Assembly (NCBI RefSeq): GCF_019175385.1
Contig: NC_083344.1
Coordinates: forward strand, 8,646,725-8,710,724
Direction: 5' to 3'
Source of the DNA: Lycium barbarum
Taxonomy: Eukaryota; Streptophyta; Magnoliopsida; Solanales; Solanaceae
DNA length: 64,000 nucleotides
Under the pieces are notes generated by a model. The model worked only from the letters and a program-made list of their open reading frames with translations. It was not told the origin of the DNA and did not search any database. Shown piece after piece: positions 22,404 through 33,779 of this stretch. Each line of letters starts with the position of its first letter. Within the stretch, counting starts at the first letter, position 1. Position numbers and translations under genes: made by a program.

Positions 22404-24925
22404 TGTAATGACCCGTTTAGTCGTTATAGACATTCCCCCCCCCCCCCCCCCTTGAAAATACCTTTCTTGTAGATTCTCTTTGGTATTACTTGACTCGTGG
22501 AGATGATTAATGTGGTTCCCGAGGCAATCAAGTGATGCCTTTGATTTGTTCTGAGGATTGTAGAAACTTCTATTTGGAATTAGCGGGTAAGGGTTGACCT
22601 ATAGTCGATTTCTGAGAGTTAGTGGAGGACATAGTATTTTCTTGTACAGGTGTATCGCACCTGCGAATGAAGTGCGGCCCGCATTTGCGTTGCTTCCTCC
22701 GCCTCTACGGAAAATGGAAAAGTTAATGAGTTCTGCTTCTGCGAGCCTCCGTCCGCAGAAGCGAGGCCGCATCTACGACTGTGGAATTGCTGGAATCAGA
22801 TAACCTTTTTAATCCTTTGTTTCCAAACTCGAGCCTCATTTACTCCAAATGAGGAGTTTTTCAAGGTAGTTCATTTGGGGTAAGTTCCCTAACCCTATTT
22901 GTGATTTCATCTTAGATTAGTAAAGGTTTTCTTGGGGGAAATTGTTTTTGAAAGAGAGTCTAAGACTTATAAACACTAGGTTATTAAATGGCTTTCTTAA
23001 GTAAAATCATGGATTGTTTTGGGAGGAAAGCATATTGTTTAGCTTGGGTAAGTTATTCCCAACTCCAAATTCGACTTCTAAAACGAATTTTCAAGTGGGT
23101 TAATTTATGGTTTTCTTGAAATTGGGGGTTTGGGTAGATCAGAGGAGTTAAAGCTCATTTAGGTGTAGAAATGCGTGAGAATTAGGATGTTAGATTGTTT
23201 GAGCTTCGAGTGGTCGAATTTGACAAAAAAGCTACGATTTTGCCCTTATGGGCTCGAGATTTACTAAAGGTCGTTTTCGAGTCCTTTTAGGAGTATGGTA
23301 TCTTGGGTATTCATAGACTCGTTTGCTAATATAGAATACTTATTTGATTAGACCTTGCTTCGTTCAGATGCGTTCCACAAAGGGAAAAAGCATAAGATGG
23401 ATAGTTCGTGACTCCCGTTCGGCTTCAAGGTAGGTTACGGCTTACTTAAGTTTAGACTTCGATTAGGGACACGTATGTAGATAGTAGTTGTTGACGGAGA
23501 AATCATGATTAGGGCTTTGGGCATGGTGTGGAGGTCAATTCCAATTAGGTTGGTATTGCAGCTGTTATGTGGCTTGTCGCCATATTTGTTGTGTTTGTGA
23601 CTAGGATTAGTGTGGACTCTTTCCTGACACTACGGTGTACCTTATTAAGAGAGATGGAACTTTAGTTGATTTGTTGTGGCATTGATTAGTCGCCTGTCGG
23701 TGATTTGATATTCATCCTATGAATGATGTCTTGTTGAGTTCGGCATCCATGACATGCATTACTGAATTCATGACTTGAGTTATTGTGGGTTGATTCATTG
23801 ATTTCATTGGTTTCAGACATTAGCATATGTTTTCTAGTTCCTCGTAAACTTTTGTATTGAGGTTGATTTCATGCAATGCATGCATCGCATTGCACACTTC
23901 ATGTGTAATTTGTTACGTTTGTGATGGAAATGATGGTAAAAGTGAAAGTATAGCTTCCGAGGTATTTGCCGGAGAGCATAAAGGAAAAAGAGAGTGCCCA
24001 TGATTCGAGGTTGTTTCTGGAGCGTGAGAGTGTGCTTGTGATCCGAGGTATATCCCGGAGTGAGAGTGGTACATGGACTTCGGGGGTCGTCCATAGGTTA
24101 TGACTATGAGACATTGTCCTTAGCATGTGTGTATGGTAAGGAGAGGAGGCCTAAGAGGCATTGCATAGCATGGTGCTGCATTTGCAGTACATCCTACATC
24201 ATTGCACGGTACATTCCCTCATTGATTCCTTAGTGGATGACTTGGTTAAGTTGTTGTTTATTTGTGTGGTTCTTTATTTAGAAATGTGACGGACTTGAGG
24301 ACTAGAAATTGCTCCTAGGCCTATGATATGAGAACAGAGACTTTTGTGCATTTATGAGTTGTGAACTGTTATTAGAACGTGCTTCGTGCCTATGCTTAGA
24401 TTTCCTATCTGCTCTATACGTTAATTTATGCTCATTTATATGTGTTAGACAATCAATGTCGGCCTATAATACCTATAAGTACTAGTTTTGTGCTCATACT
24501 ACTTTTTTGTGGAGTGTAGAGTTGATTCCAGGTTTGTGTTCGAGACCTCATGTTAGATCCCGAGGATATCATCAGAGGTGTTCAGGTGATGCTATTAGCC
24601 GGACCTGCAGTCCGGAGTCTCTTCATATGTATTCTGTCGATTTTATTCCCACGAACAGTATTTATTTCCATTAGAAGTCTGTATGTCATTTCAAACTTTG
24701 TAATTCCTTATAGGAGCTCTTGTACAAGTTAAGACCAGATTTTGGGAAGTTTTATAATCAAAGTCTTTCTTTCCGCACTTACTTATATTATTAAGGTATT
24801 GATTTATGTTTCAATGTATTTAATTTCCGCAGATGTGTATTAAAAGAGGTTAATGTTTTGGGAATGGTTCGCCTATCAGGAGAGTAGTGTAGGTGCCATC
24901 ATGACCTATGATTTGGCTTGTGACA
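22404..24925 (+). repeat. 5' LTR of element A (2,522 bp)
   Basis: Starts TGTAATGACCCGTTTAGTCG and ends GGCTTGTGACA. Aligns over its length with 29331-31898. Differences by eye include a poly-C run at about 22433-22452 absent from the 3' copy. A group of short CGCA/TGCG and GCAGAAGCG palindromic motifs sits at about 22650-22790. Confidence 0.9.
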
Positions 24926-24941
24926 AGTTGGTATCAGAGCC
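24926..24941 (+). promoter_or_regulatory. Primer binding site, initiator tRNA-Met type
   Basis: AGTTGGTATCAGAGCC immediately follows the LTR. TGGTATCAGAGC is the usual complement to the 3' end of plant initiator tRNA-Met used by many Ty3 and copia elements. Confidence 0.9.
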
Positions 24942-25766
24942 CTAGGTTCACCAGTATCATGTGTACAAGAGCAATCTTTAGAAGTGTCTCGTGGAATAGG
25001 GTGTAGACGTCCGTACCCATCCGCGAGATGCTATAGGACATTTAGGAAATTCCCATTCTTTCACTCCTTTCCTGCACTTCATTTCGATAGGTATCTAGTT
25101 GATTCGAATTGGTATCTAGTCGTGGCGTGGTTTAAAAGCGGTACGCATGGTTGGATCATGTCCGAAAGGTTTTGGATGAATTTTAGGTGTCGCATTGTAG
25201 TATAAGACTTAACATATTTTCTTTTCTGGTTCCAAGCGCCTCACATCTGCGAGAAGAGTGCCACATCCGCGGGACCTCATCTGTGTAAGGTTTGCCATAT
25301 GTACGACGTTGTTTAAGCAGGATAGAGGCTGCATTTGCTTGACATAGTCCATAGATGCGAAGCCGCATTTGCTGATTTTATCGGCAGAAATGGATCCGTA
25401 TCGATAATGCTAAGCTCGCAGGTGCTAGCTGTTTCACGCAGAAGCGGATTCGCACTTGCGACGGGTGGTCCGCATTTGTGAAATAACTGGGCAAAAAATA
25501 GTGGTCTTCTTCCCTATTTCAGTTTCCATTTCTAAATCATTCAACAAATATCCCTGCATAAAATAAAAGCCCAGTAAGGGCACACGTCTAGCATAAATAA
25601 AGGCCCGACAAGGGCACAAAACCATCATCCAAAGTCGAAAACAACGAAGCAAGTACGCAACATCCAAGAGTACAACATCAAAGTAAAAGCAAATAAAATG
25701 TCTGAAGAAACATCAAGAAGACTAAAACAGATATGCAGAAGTGCTCAATCCTATGGAGCCGAACTT
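24942..25766. other. Non-coding left interior of element A
   Basis: No gag-like frame. Between 25230 and 25480 there are many short CGCATCTGCG-like and GCAGAAGCGG-like motifs. A GCCCTTGTCGGGC-type hairpin lies near 25601-25613 (minus strand), just beyond the stop of the antisense gene. Confidence 0.5.
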
Positions 25767-26289
25767 TAGGCCTTATTCTCCCCATTAGTGCTGCTACGGC
25801 CATCACCACCAGACTTACTATTGTTCGCCGATAAGAAGGAGTACTCTTCCTTGTTATCCTTATCCTCGGCCAGAAAACTCTTCTTCGGATTGACCCACTC
25901 GAAGATTGCCTCAATACCTCCCCATATCTTCACCATGAGCTTACTTTTTGACTTGTTCTTTTTCTTCTCCTTATCGAAGTCCCGACAAAGATTGCCATGT
26001 GCCTTAGCCATAGTGCCATAGGCTGAATCGAGTATACAGACTGACTCTGTAAGCTTCTTATACGAATCTGCTTGCTCCTTCTGCGCCTCCAAGTACGCCT
26101 GCATCTTGGTCTTGGGTGAACTGGCTGGGGCTGGCCTCTGAGGGCCCACTGGGGAGCTTGACACCAGCTCCCGAATAAACTGCAACTGGGAATCAAGTGC
26201 CTCAAAAGGTCCCTCTAGCTGCGAGGGGCAATTATCACCAATGGTTACCTTGACCTTCCTCTACCAAAAACATAGCAAAATCCTAGTAT

Positions 26290-26460
26290 CAATCTAATAT
26301 ATTTCTATAGATATTTGGACTAGAGTTGACAAACAAACAAAACCAACAATATATTTTATTAGTATCGAATAGAAATCTAAATAGGGTGTGGTCAGGTGGT
26401 AAGGCAACGAGTTTTGGTCCCGCTATTCGGAGGTTCGAATCCTTCCGTCCCAGAATATAT
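26290..26460. mobile_element. Plastid DNA insertion (NUPT) in the antisense gene intron
   Basis: A trnQ copy plus left flank (about 26325-26381, ACAAACAAACAAAACCAACA) that resembles plastid sequence next to trnQ by recall. It is bordered on the right by a (TA)n run at 26457-26480. Exact ends cannot be set without alignment to a plastome. Confidence 0.7.
26382..26453 (+). tRNA. trnQ-UUG: tRNA-Gln(UUG), plastid type, degenerate
   Basis: 72 nt with anticodon loop TTTTGGT (anticodon TTG), T arm GGTTCGAATCC, and acceptor end CGTCCCAG. It matches plastid trnQ as I recall it, with about five changes, four of them C-to-T or G-to-A. Two create mismatches, at acceptor position 2 (A opposite C) and in the anticodon stem (A opposite C). 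It is a nuclear relic of plastid DNA, probably not a working tRNA, rather than a nuclear tRNA-Gln gene. Confidence 0.85.
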
Positions 26461-27322
26461 ATATATATATATATATATATTCTATGAACTTGCTTTGTGC
26501 TACATTCTCCGGTGGCTTTCAATGTGTGCAATGCCCTATCTGTCTCCACCCAGTGATCTGAAGGACGGTCAAGAACCCCAGCATTCCTGCACAACTTTGT
26601 AATCAAGGTAGGAAACATCAGTCTTAGGCTGTTTTGGTGCAGGTACTCTTGCAGCTCCCGGATAATGTAATGGCTAACATTCACTAAAATGCCATCCAGT
26701 ATGCAAGCAATCATCGAAGCACGGATGTACATGTAGTCCGAAGTGTTCCCTGAAGGGCATAGCCTGCGAGCAATGATATACTGCCATATCTTTGCCTCCA
26801 CGGTAAAGTCTGCAGACTTGATCCCCGTCTTCCGGTTACCCCAACGAATCTTATCTCTACTGCTTTCCGGGCACAACTTCGACACTAGCCAGTTCCCATT
26901 ATAACACGTGCCCTTCTCCTGCATTGGCCTCACTGGATGATTGGACAAGTGGTAAAAATCATTGATTTCCTCGGCACCAAAATTCACTACCTGACCCCGG
27001 ATAATAATCTCCGGATTATCAAACCTCATGCGCTTCAGATTTTTGTAGAACTCCCTTACCCATTCCTCATTTGCCTTGTATGCAGTGGGGCCAAAGCATG
27101 TCCAACTAGTGGCTTCAAGACGAACATAAAACCTAGTAAAAGTTTAGGGATTTTCTCCAAATCTATTCCCTTTTCGGGCAGAAGTTTCTTGTCTAACAAA
27201 TTAGAATAATAGCGGCGATGGCAATCACGAGACATAAATCTGGAAGTGTCATATTGTTCTCCGGCAGCCCTTTCGGCTTTTTCTTGACCTTGGTCCACGT
27301 TATCATTCACATTTTGATCCAT

Positions 27323-29330
27323 TGTTCACCGCTTAGCACTTACATTAACGAAAACCAAGTTAGTCCAGCAACAAAATCATGTCCAGCAATTTAAAACTCA
27401 TCAAACAAGCCAAAGAAACCAGCAAAACAGACCCTCTGAAAACCAGTTACAAAGCTATTGGTTTGACATTCTATGCAGGTTTCTCACATGCGGAAGAAGT
27501 CTTCTGTGGAAAATTTTCCGCATCGACAAAGAATGTTTCCCCCACAGTCACTACACCTGCGCAAGGTAATGCGCAGATGCGAGGCCACTTGTTTCGCAGA
27601 TGCGAAGTTTGTCATCAACCCCAAGCACCCAACAAAAAATCTGATTCTCACCATGGATTTTGGACCTAGAATTCTCCATTTTGACTCCTAAGTCTTCAAC
27701 CATTCAAGAGGGCACGATGACTAGACTCGATGGGTTACAATTTCAAGCAACAACACCCCAAAATTCTTAAAATCCCATGAAAACTACCATGAATCCCCAC
27801 CCGATTTTATTCTCAAATTTTCAACCAACAAATTAAAGTAATACAGTGTTCTAATAGCAGGAATCATGATCACAAGACAAATATTTTACCACAAACCACA
27901 TGCAAACCCTAACCAAAACTTTTCAAGACTTTTACCAAAAAATCTTAACATATAATCATGCTAGGTAGAAATAACCTCATTTAATTTCATTATAGAGTAA
28001 TGGAGAGCATGAGAGCATACCTTGTATAAGATTTTTGGGATAAATGAGAGCGATTGTGGACCCCTTTTCCTTTGAAATTCACCTAAAATTTTTGGTCCTT
28101 TCCTTTGTAAAATTCTAATATGGGGTTGAAAATGGTGGTGGGGGAGGGGGGGGGGGGGGAGGGGTGGAGTTTTATGGGAAGGGGGAGTGATGAAGGGTTG
28201 TAACGGTTGAGAGTGGAAAGTGAAAACTAGTTGTGGGAGTGTTTGAAGTGTTGGGGGGCAAACTCTTCTTTTTCGCCAATTTGAATTGCCCCATTGTCGC
28301 ATATGCGAAGTGAGTTCCGGATCTGCAAACTTGCTCCTGCGCCACTTTGGTTCGCATCGGCTAAACTAAGCAATTTCAGTCGATCGTATCTGCTTGAAAT
28401 TGTTCGCCTCTGCGAACGCGCTTCTGCAGAAATCTCTTTGCCTCTGCGGATACTTCTCTCCTCGGCATAGTTCGCCTATGCGGAATGTGGTCTGCATCCG
28501 CGTTCCCGCATCTTCGAAGCTGTTTCGCTGATGTGCCCACTGCATCAATTTTCAAAATCTCTAGGCGGTCCCTATTTGACTTATAATCCAGATCCCAATC
28601 CTTATGGAAGTCCATGAGAGATAATTTTGGATTATCGTAATTACTACCGTATGTGTGGGCGGAGTTATTCGAATAAAATTCAACATTACTGTTCTTCGTC
28701 TGGGCAAGGCAATAAATCCTGTACAAAAGAAGTTCACCGTTCTAGGCCTTCCATCACTTCCGGCACTATGAAGGTGTATCGCGAATTGTGGAGGCATTAC
28801 CGGAGGAAAGTGGATATCCATGAATATTGTGACACGGTTATCGAAGACTTTTGGGCAACTCGATGCCATTTGGGACAGCATGGGTATGATTAACTACGAT
28901 CGCGTTCACTTTTCGGTTCAAATCGCCTACAAATAGGAGGCGATAGTAAGGAACTACATTGGGGAGTTTACCCGATATCATGGAGTACTCGTTCCTATTA
29001 TTCAAGACGAGATATCCGTTCACTTCCATTTCTAAGAGTTACGATGTCAGCGTGCATATTCAATTTGGGTGGTCTCGAGAACTGTATTGATCCTTAGCAG
29101 CGTTTACTCACTACGATAATCATTACATGTATAAAGGCCTGGCGCCCTTGGGTTTTGGTACGATGGGAGGTGTTATTCTCTAGTTAGTTAGTTCAATGAG
29201 CTTGAGGAGGAATTACTTGAGAGACCAAGGATGACATGCACGACGAGTGTTCCTGACTCTCTACTGATTTACGTACCTTCCTTCTGCTACATTCCGTACG
29301 AGGATGAACAATTATTTAATTGATATCTGA
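27323..29330. other. Right interior of element A, including upstream region of the antisense gene
   Basis: No recognisable protein on either strand. Palindromic CGCAGATGCG-type motifs cluster at 27480-27625 and 28290-28540. A G-rich tract lies at about 28135-28165. The segment 28560-29330 ends in GAGGATGAACAATTATTTAA before the 3' LTR; a clear polypurine tract is not preserved. Confidence 0.5.
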
Positions 29331-31898
29331 TTTAACGACCCACTTGGTCGTTATAGGCATTTGTTTTTCTCGAAAATACCATTCTTGTAGATTTTCTTTG
29401 GTATTATTTAACTCGTGGGGATAGGTAATGCGATTCCCGAGGCAATCAGGTGATTCCTTGATTTGTTATGAGGATTGTAGAATCTTCTTTTTGGAATTAG
29501 TGGGTAAGAGTTGACCTATAGTTGATTTCTGGGAGTTAGAATAAGACCTCATATTTTCTGGTACAGGTGCATCGAAACTGTGAATGGCGGGCCACACCTG
29601 CGAGCCCGTATCTACATTGCTTTCTATGCCTCTGCGGAAAATAGAAAAGTTAATGAGTTCCGCCTCTGCGAGCCTCAGTCCGCTTCTGCGGAACAGCTGG
29701 AAATCAGGAAACCCTTTTAATCCCTTGTTTCCAAACTCGAGCCTCATTTACTCCAAACACATACCTAGACCTATGGAGTTGGAGAAAGGCCATTTTTGAG
29801 GAGTTTCCCAAGGTGATTCCCGTATACTTATTTTGTGATTTCATCTTAGATTAGTAAAGGTTTTCTTGGGGGGAACTTGTTTTTGAAAGAGAGTCTAGGA
29901 CTTATAAACCCTAGGTTATTAAATGACTTTCTTAACTAAAAGCATGGATTGTTTTGGGAGGAAAGCATATTGTTTAGCTTGCGTAAGTTATTTCGAACTC
30001 CAAATTCGACTTAGAAAACGGATTTTCAAGTAGGTTAATTTATGGTTTTCTTGAAATTGGGGGTTTGGGTAGATTAGAGGAATTTAATTTAATGCTCATT
30101 TGGGATTAGAAATGCGTGAGAATTAGGACTTTGATTGTTTGAGCTTCGAGTAGACGAATTTTACCATTTTTTTATTTTGCCCTTATGGCCCGTGGTCGTT
30201 TTTGAGTCCTTCTAGGAGTATGGTATCTTGGGTATTCATAGACTCGTTTGCTAATATAAATACTTATTTGATTAGACTTTGCATTGTTCGGATGCGTTCC
30301 AAAAAGGAAAGATGCTCAAGATAGATGGTTCGTGACTCCTGTTTAGCTTTGAGGTAGGTTACGACTTACTTGAGTTTAGACTTCGATTGGACACGTATGT
30401 AGATAGTAGTTGTTGATGGAGAAAAAATGATTAGTACTTTAGGCATGGTGTGGAGGTGAATTTCAATTTGGTTGGTATTGTCAGCTGTTATGTGGGCTTG
30501 TCGCCATATTTGCTGTGTTTTTACTAGGATTAGTGTGGACTGTTTCCTGAAACTACGTTGTACCTCATGAATAGAAAATGAACTTTAGTTGATTTGTTGT
30601 GCATTGATTAGTCGCCTGTTGGTGATTTCCTACTCATCTTATGAATGATGTATTGTTGAGTTCTGCATTTATGGCATGCATTACTGAATTCATGACTTGA
30701 GGTATTGTGAGTTGATTCATTGATTTCATTGGTTCTGGACATTGGCATATGTTTTCTAGTTCCTCGTAACCTTCTGTGTTGAGGTTGATTTCATGCATGC
30801 ATCGCATCCCACACTTCATATGTGACTTGTTACGTTTGTGATGGAAATGATGATAAAAGTGAGAAAGTATAGCCTCCGAGGTCGTTGCCGGAGAGTGTAA
30901 AGGAAAGAGAGAGTGTCCGTGATCCGAGGTTGTTACCGGAGAGAGAGAGTGTGCTCGTGATCCAAGGTATTTTTGAAGCGAGAATGGTACATGAACTTTG
31001 TGGGTCCCCCATGGGTCATGGCTATGAGACATTTCCCGTTGCATGTGTGTACGGCATGGAGAGGAGGCTTGGGGGGGGGGGGGGGGGGCATTGCATAGCA
31101 TGACACTACATTTGCATTGCGTCCCACATCATTGCATGGTACATTCCGTCATTGATTTCTTAGTGGATGACTTGGTTGAGAGGTTGTTTGTTTGTAAGGT
31201 TCATTATTCAGAATTGTGACGGACTTGAGGATTAGAAATTACTCCTAGGCCTATGATATGAGAACATTGAGACTTTTGTGCATTTATGAGTTGTGAACTG
31301 TTATTAAAAACGTGCTTAGTGCCTATGCTCGATTGCCTATATGCTCTATTTGTTAATTTTTGCTCATTTATACGTGTTAGCTAATCGTTGTTGGCCTATA
31401 ATACCTACGAGTACTAGTGGTGTGCTCATACTATCTTGCTACACTCTTTGTGGAGTGTAGAGTTTATTCCAAGTTTGTGTTCGATACCTCGTGTTAGATC
31501 CTGAGGATATCATCAGAGGTGTTGGGATGATGCTATTAGCCGGTCCTGCAGCCCGGAGTCTCTTCATATGTATTCTGTCCATTTTATTCCTATGGGCAAT
31601 ATTTATTTCCATTTTGAGTCTGTATTCCATTTCAAACTTTGTAATTCCTTGTAGAAGTTGTTTTCAAACTTTGTAATTCCTTGTAGAAGCTCTTGTACAA
31701 GTTAAGACCAGATTTTGGGAAGTTTTATAATCAAAGTCTTTCTTTCCACACTTACTTATATTATTATGATATTGATTTATGTTTCAATGTATTTAATTTC
31801 TGCACATGTGTCTTAAAAGAGGTTAATGTTTTGGGAATGGTTCGCCTATCGGAGGGATAGTGTCGGTGCAATCATGACCCGTGATTTGGGCCGCAACA
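29331..31898 (+). repeat. 3' LTR of element A (2,568 bp)
   Basis: Begins TTTAACGACCCACTTGGTCG (first TG now TT) and ends GGGCCGCAACA. Compared with the 5' LTR it has a poly-G run at about 31072-31088 and a short tandem duplication of TTTCAAACTTTGTAATTCCT at about 31630-31690. By eye several stretches are roughly 90% identical to the 5' copy. Confidence 0.9.
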
Positions 31899-31903
31899 CT
31901 TTT

Positions 31904-32777
31904 TGACCAACCTCACACATTTGGGCTAGCCCAAGCCTCAACTCTCCAGTACCCCCACTCCGCCTCCTTGCTTGAAATGACCCTACTATTGTTTGTGCTT
32001 AAGCATGTCATATAGATTATAAATCTGCCCTGCTAATAAAGATGTTAATCATTTGATTAACTACTTTTGCTAGTTTATATGTTTGTCTAAGTTTTGTGCT
32101 TCAATTCCAAATAAGATTGCAATTTTTGATTCAGCTTGTAGGATTTGCATGACTTAGTTGAATCCAAGTTTATGTTCTTCTAAAAAACAGTGCAACAAAA
32201 TCTGAGTTGATTTCTCATAAGGTCACTCAACTATCGTATTTGTAACACAAAATATACTTAACTTTGTTTTGTAACTAAAAAGTTACTCAACATTCATTTT
32301 AGTCAACTTTGGCTGACATGGCATTTAAAAGAAAATTAAATCCTTATTTAATATAAACTCACCCATTGTTACCATTTAGTGACCCGCCACCTAACCTGAC
32401 ATGCTATCCAATGAATTTAGTGTAGGACTTGATGGGCATATATGAGAACTGATTCGTAGTGCAAAATTTGTAAAGCAGAGGATTAATATAGTAATTTTGA
32501 ACAAAATCACTACTTCATGGCTTCTGCATTAACTAAGTGAATTGAACGTTGAGTATCGATGTGGCATTTACTTTCTCGACAGTTACTACCAACTTCTTGT
32601 GGTATTCTTTGTAAAATTCAAGCTGCTTGCTCAAGGGAATTGTATTCTGAGTACATCATAGATGAAAAGAAGAATAAATGTACAACTAGAATCAGTTGAT
32701 TTGCGTAATATTTTGTGAATAGAATGTATAAATTTCTTGAAGAATTGTTAGTACTTGCAAATAGCTTAGCAGTAGTG
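31904..32777. other. Intergenic stretch, nothing recognised
   Basis: No coding similarity, tRNA or transposon ends seen. It lies between element A and the truncated minus-strand element. Confidence 0.45.
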
Positions 32778-32799
32778 TCATAGTAACCAGATGAACTTG

Positions 32800-32969
32800 A
32801 GGCAAAATTTTAAGGCCTGAGTAGGGAGGATTTGCCGGTTGAGGCCGTCCCTCGAATTAACGGGGTTCGGGTCAGCGAAATTTGCTGGTAATCCTTGTGG
32901 CCCACTGTCTTCATTTTCGGCCACAATCTCGTTGTTGTTGACGTGAGCAGATTGTCCACTGTTAGCCAT
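32800..32969 (-). pseudogene. gag N-terminal fragment of element B
   Basis: ATG at 32969 reads MANSGQSAHVNNNEIVAEN and then a Pro/Asn-rich stretch, about 110 nt after the primer site, as expected for gag in this class. The frame runs on to an unrelated tail ending at 32778. No capsid domain is present. Confidence 0.55.
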
Positions 32970-33058
32970 TTGGTCCGTTTTCACAGAGATGAACAAAAGA
33001 TATTTTCGATTCTGACGGGTAAGATAGAAATCAAGATCAAAGACCACTATTATCCTAA

Positions 33059-33077
33059 CCCCACGGTGGGCGCCAAA
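33059..33077 (-). promoter_or_regulatory. Primer binding site of element B
   Basis: Minus-strand TTTGGCGCCCACCGTGGGG lies one base inside the LTR end (CA at 33080-33079). TGGCGCC...GTGGGG is a recurring primer site in plant Ty3 elements of the Tat/Athila branch; the tRNA was not verified. Confidence 0.75.
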
Positions 33078-33078
33078 C

Positions 33079-33779
33079 TGTTTACCCCGAATTTATGTAA
33101 TCAATTAAATTTATGAGTGAAGTATAGGATATGTGGTTGAGCTTTAATCTATTTGGCTGAAAAAAGATATATATGGATATGCTATGGAGAAGTGAATAAT
33201 AATTGATGGTTTGCACTAAATATATGTATTTAATAATATATGAATATTGTTTGATTGAATAAAGCTAAAGAATAACACACTGAATCCGGATCAAAATCAG
33301 AGAATGAGAGGGAGATTTTATATATTTTGCTATTACAATGTTCTAGAACTGAAGAAGCCAACCCTTGAAAGTAGGGTAATGACCCCTATTTATAGTTTTG
33401 CCTTATGGGCCTCATACAACATAAAACCCTTTTGAGTAAAGAAAAACCCTAAAAAGGATAAGGTTGGGTCGTACGATCTGACACCCGTACGACAGGCAGT
33501 ACAGTGTGGCAGAACGGTCTTGACGCGTGACAATTGTGTAACGGATCACCCGGACCAACGGCCACGAACAGCCGGGCCAACGGCCACGACCAACTGGACC
33601 AACGGCCACGAACAACCGGGACAACGGCCACGACCAACCGGACCAACGATCTTCTTCGCTTTCTTCGAATCAAGCACTTCTCCGGTCCGAATGAAAGTCT
33701 TTATGCTCGTGCTTGTTTCTCTCTTACCTCGATCTCCGGTCTCACCGGTCTAGCATTCGTCCGATTTTTACCGTATACA
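33079..33779 (-). repeat. LTR of element B (701 bp)
   Basis: On the minus strand it starts TGTATACGGTAAAAATCGG and ends GAATTCATAAATTCGGGGTAAACA-like sequence (exact + strand start TGTTTACCCCGAATTTATGT). TG...CA ends agree with the adjoining primer site. Confidence 0.8.
33551..33650. repeat. GC-rich 21-22 bp minisatellite in the element B LTR
   Basis: About four and a half units of CAACGGCCACGA-CAACCGGA alternate between two variants (ACGAACA and ACGACCA), giving a 43-44 bp dimer period. Confidence 0.9.

Larger units (their letters stand above)
25767..27322 (-). pseudogene. Antisense putative plant transposon protein (PF20167-like), frameshifted
   Basis: Starts at ATG 27322 in a good plant context (AACAATGG), reading MDQNVNDNVDQ and a Lys/Glu-rich head. 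The conserved core follows: WTCFGPTAYKANEEWVREFY, IIIRGQVVNFGAEEINDFY, WQYIIARRLCPSGNTSDYMY and LMFPTLITKLCRNAGV. I recognise this as the putative plant transposon protein domain, function unknown, common in Solanaceae repeats. The head and core are in different frames, needing one indel at about 27125-27165. A putative intron (26489-26261) with phase-0 junctions CAA|GTTCAT and GGTAG|AGG joins the core to a tail rich in Lys and Glu (KEKKKNKSKSK), ending at 25766-25768. It opposes the LTR direction. The intron contains plastid DNA. The donor is weak; the frameshift suggests decay or an unannotated intron. Confidence 0.75.
22404..31898 (+). mobile_element. Long-LTR non-autonomous retroelement with antisense gene (element A)
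   Basis: Complete by structure: LTRs at 22404-24925 and 29331-31898, a tRNA-iMet-type primer site after the 5' LTR, and identical CTTTT target duplications at 22399-22403 and 31899-31903. The 4.4-kb interior shows no recognisable gag, protease, RT or integrase. Its only clear gene is antisense (25767-27322). The LTRs resemble the TGTAACGACCC...GTGACA class common in Solanaceae Ty3 elements. Lacking pol, it would need proteins in trans, as described for large retrotransposon derivatives. The LTRs differ at many sites, so insertion is not recent. Confidence 0.85.
32778..33779 (-). mobile_element. Truncated minus-strand Ty3-type element (element B)
   Basis: One LTR (33079-33779), a primer site and the first codons of gag are present; the rest of the interior and the second LTR are missing from the expected place. 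Similarity ends near 32780, so the element was truncated by deletion or later rearrangement. Confidence 0.75.

Noticed and set aside
26382..26453. Functional nuclear tRNA-Gln gene
   Set aside because: Sequence is plastid-type with stem mismatches and plastid-like flank, so a plastid relic is the better reading.
28627..28893. 88-codon frame in the right interior of element A, tested as a gag remnant
   Set aside because: No capsid, knuckle or protease motif could be recognised in any frame.
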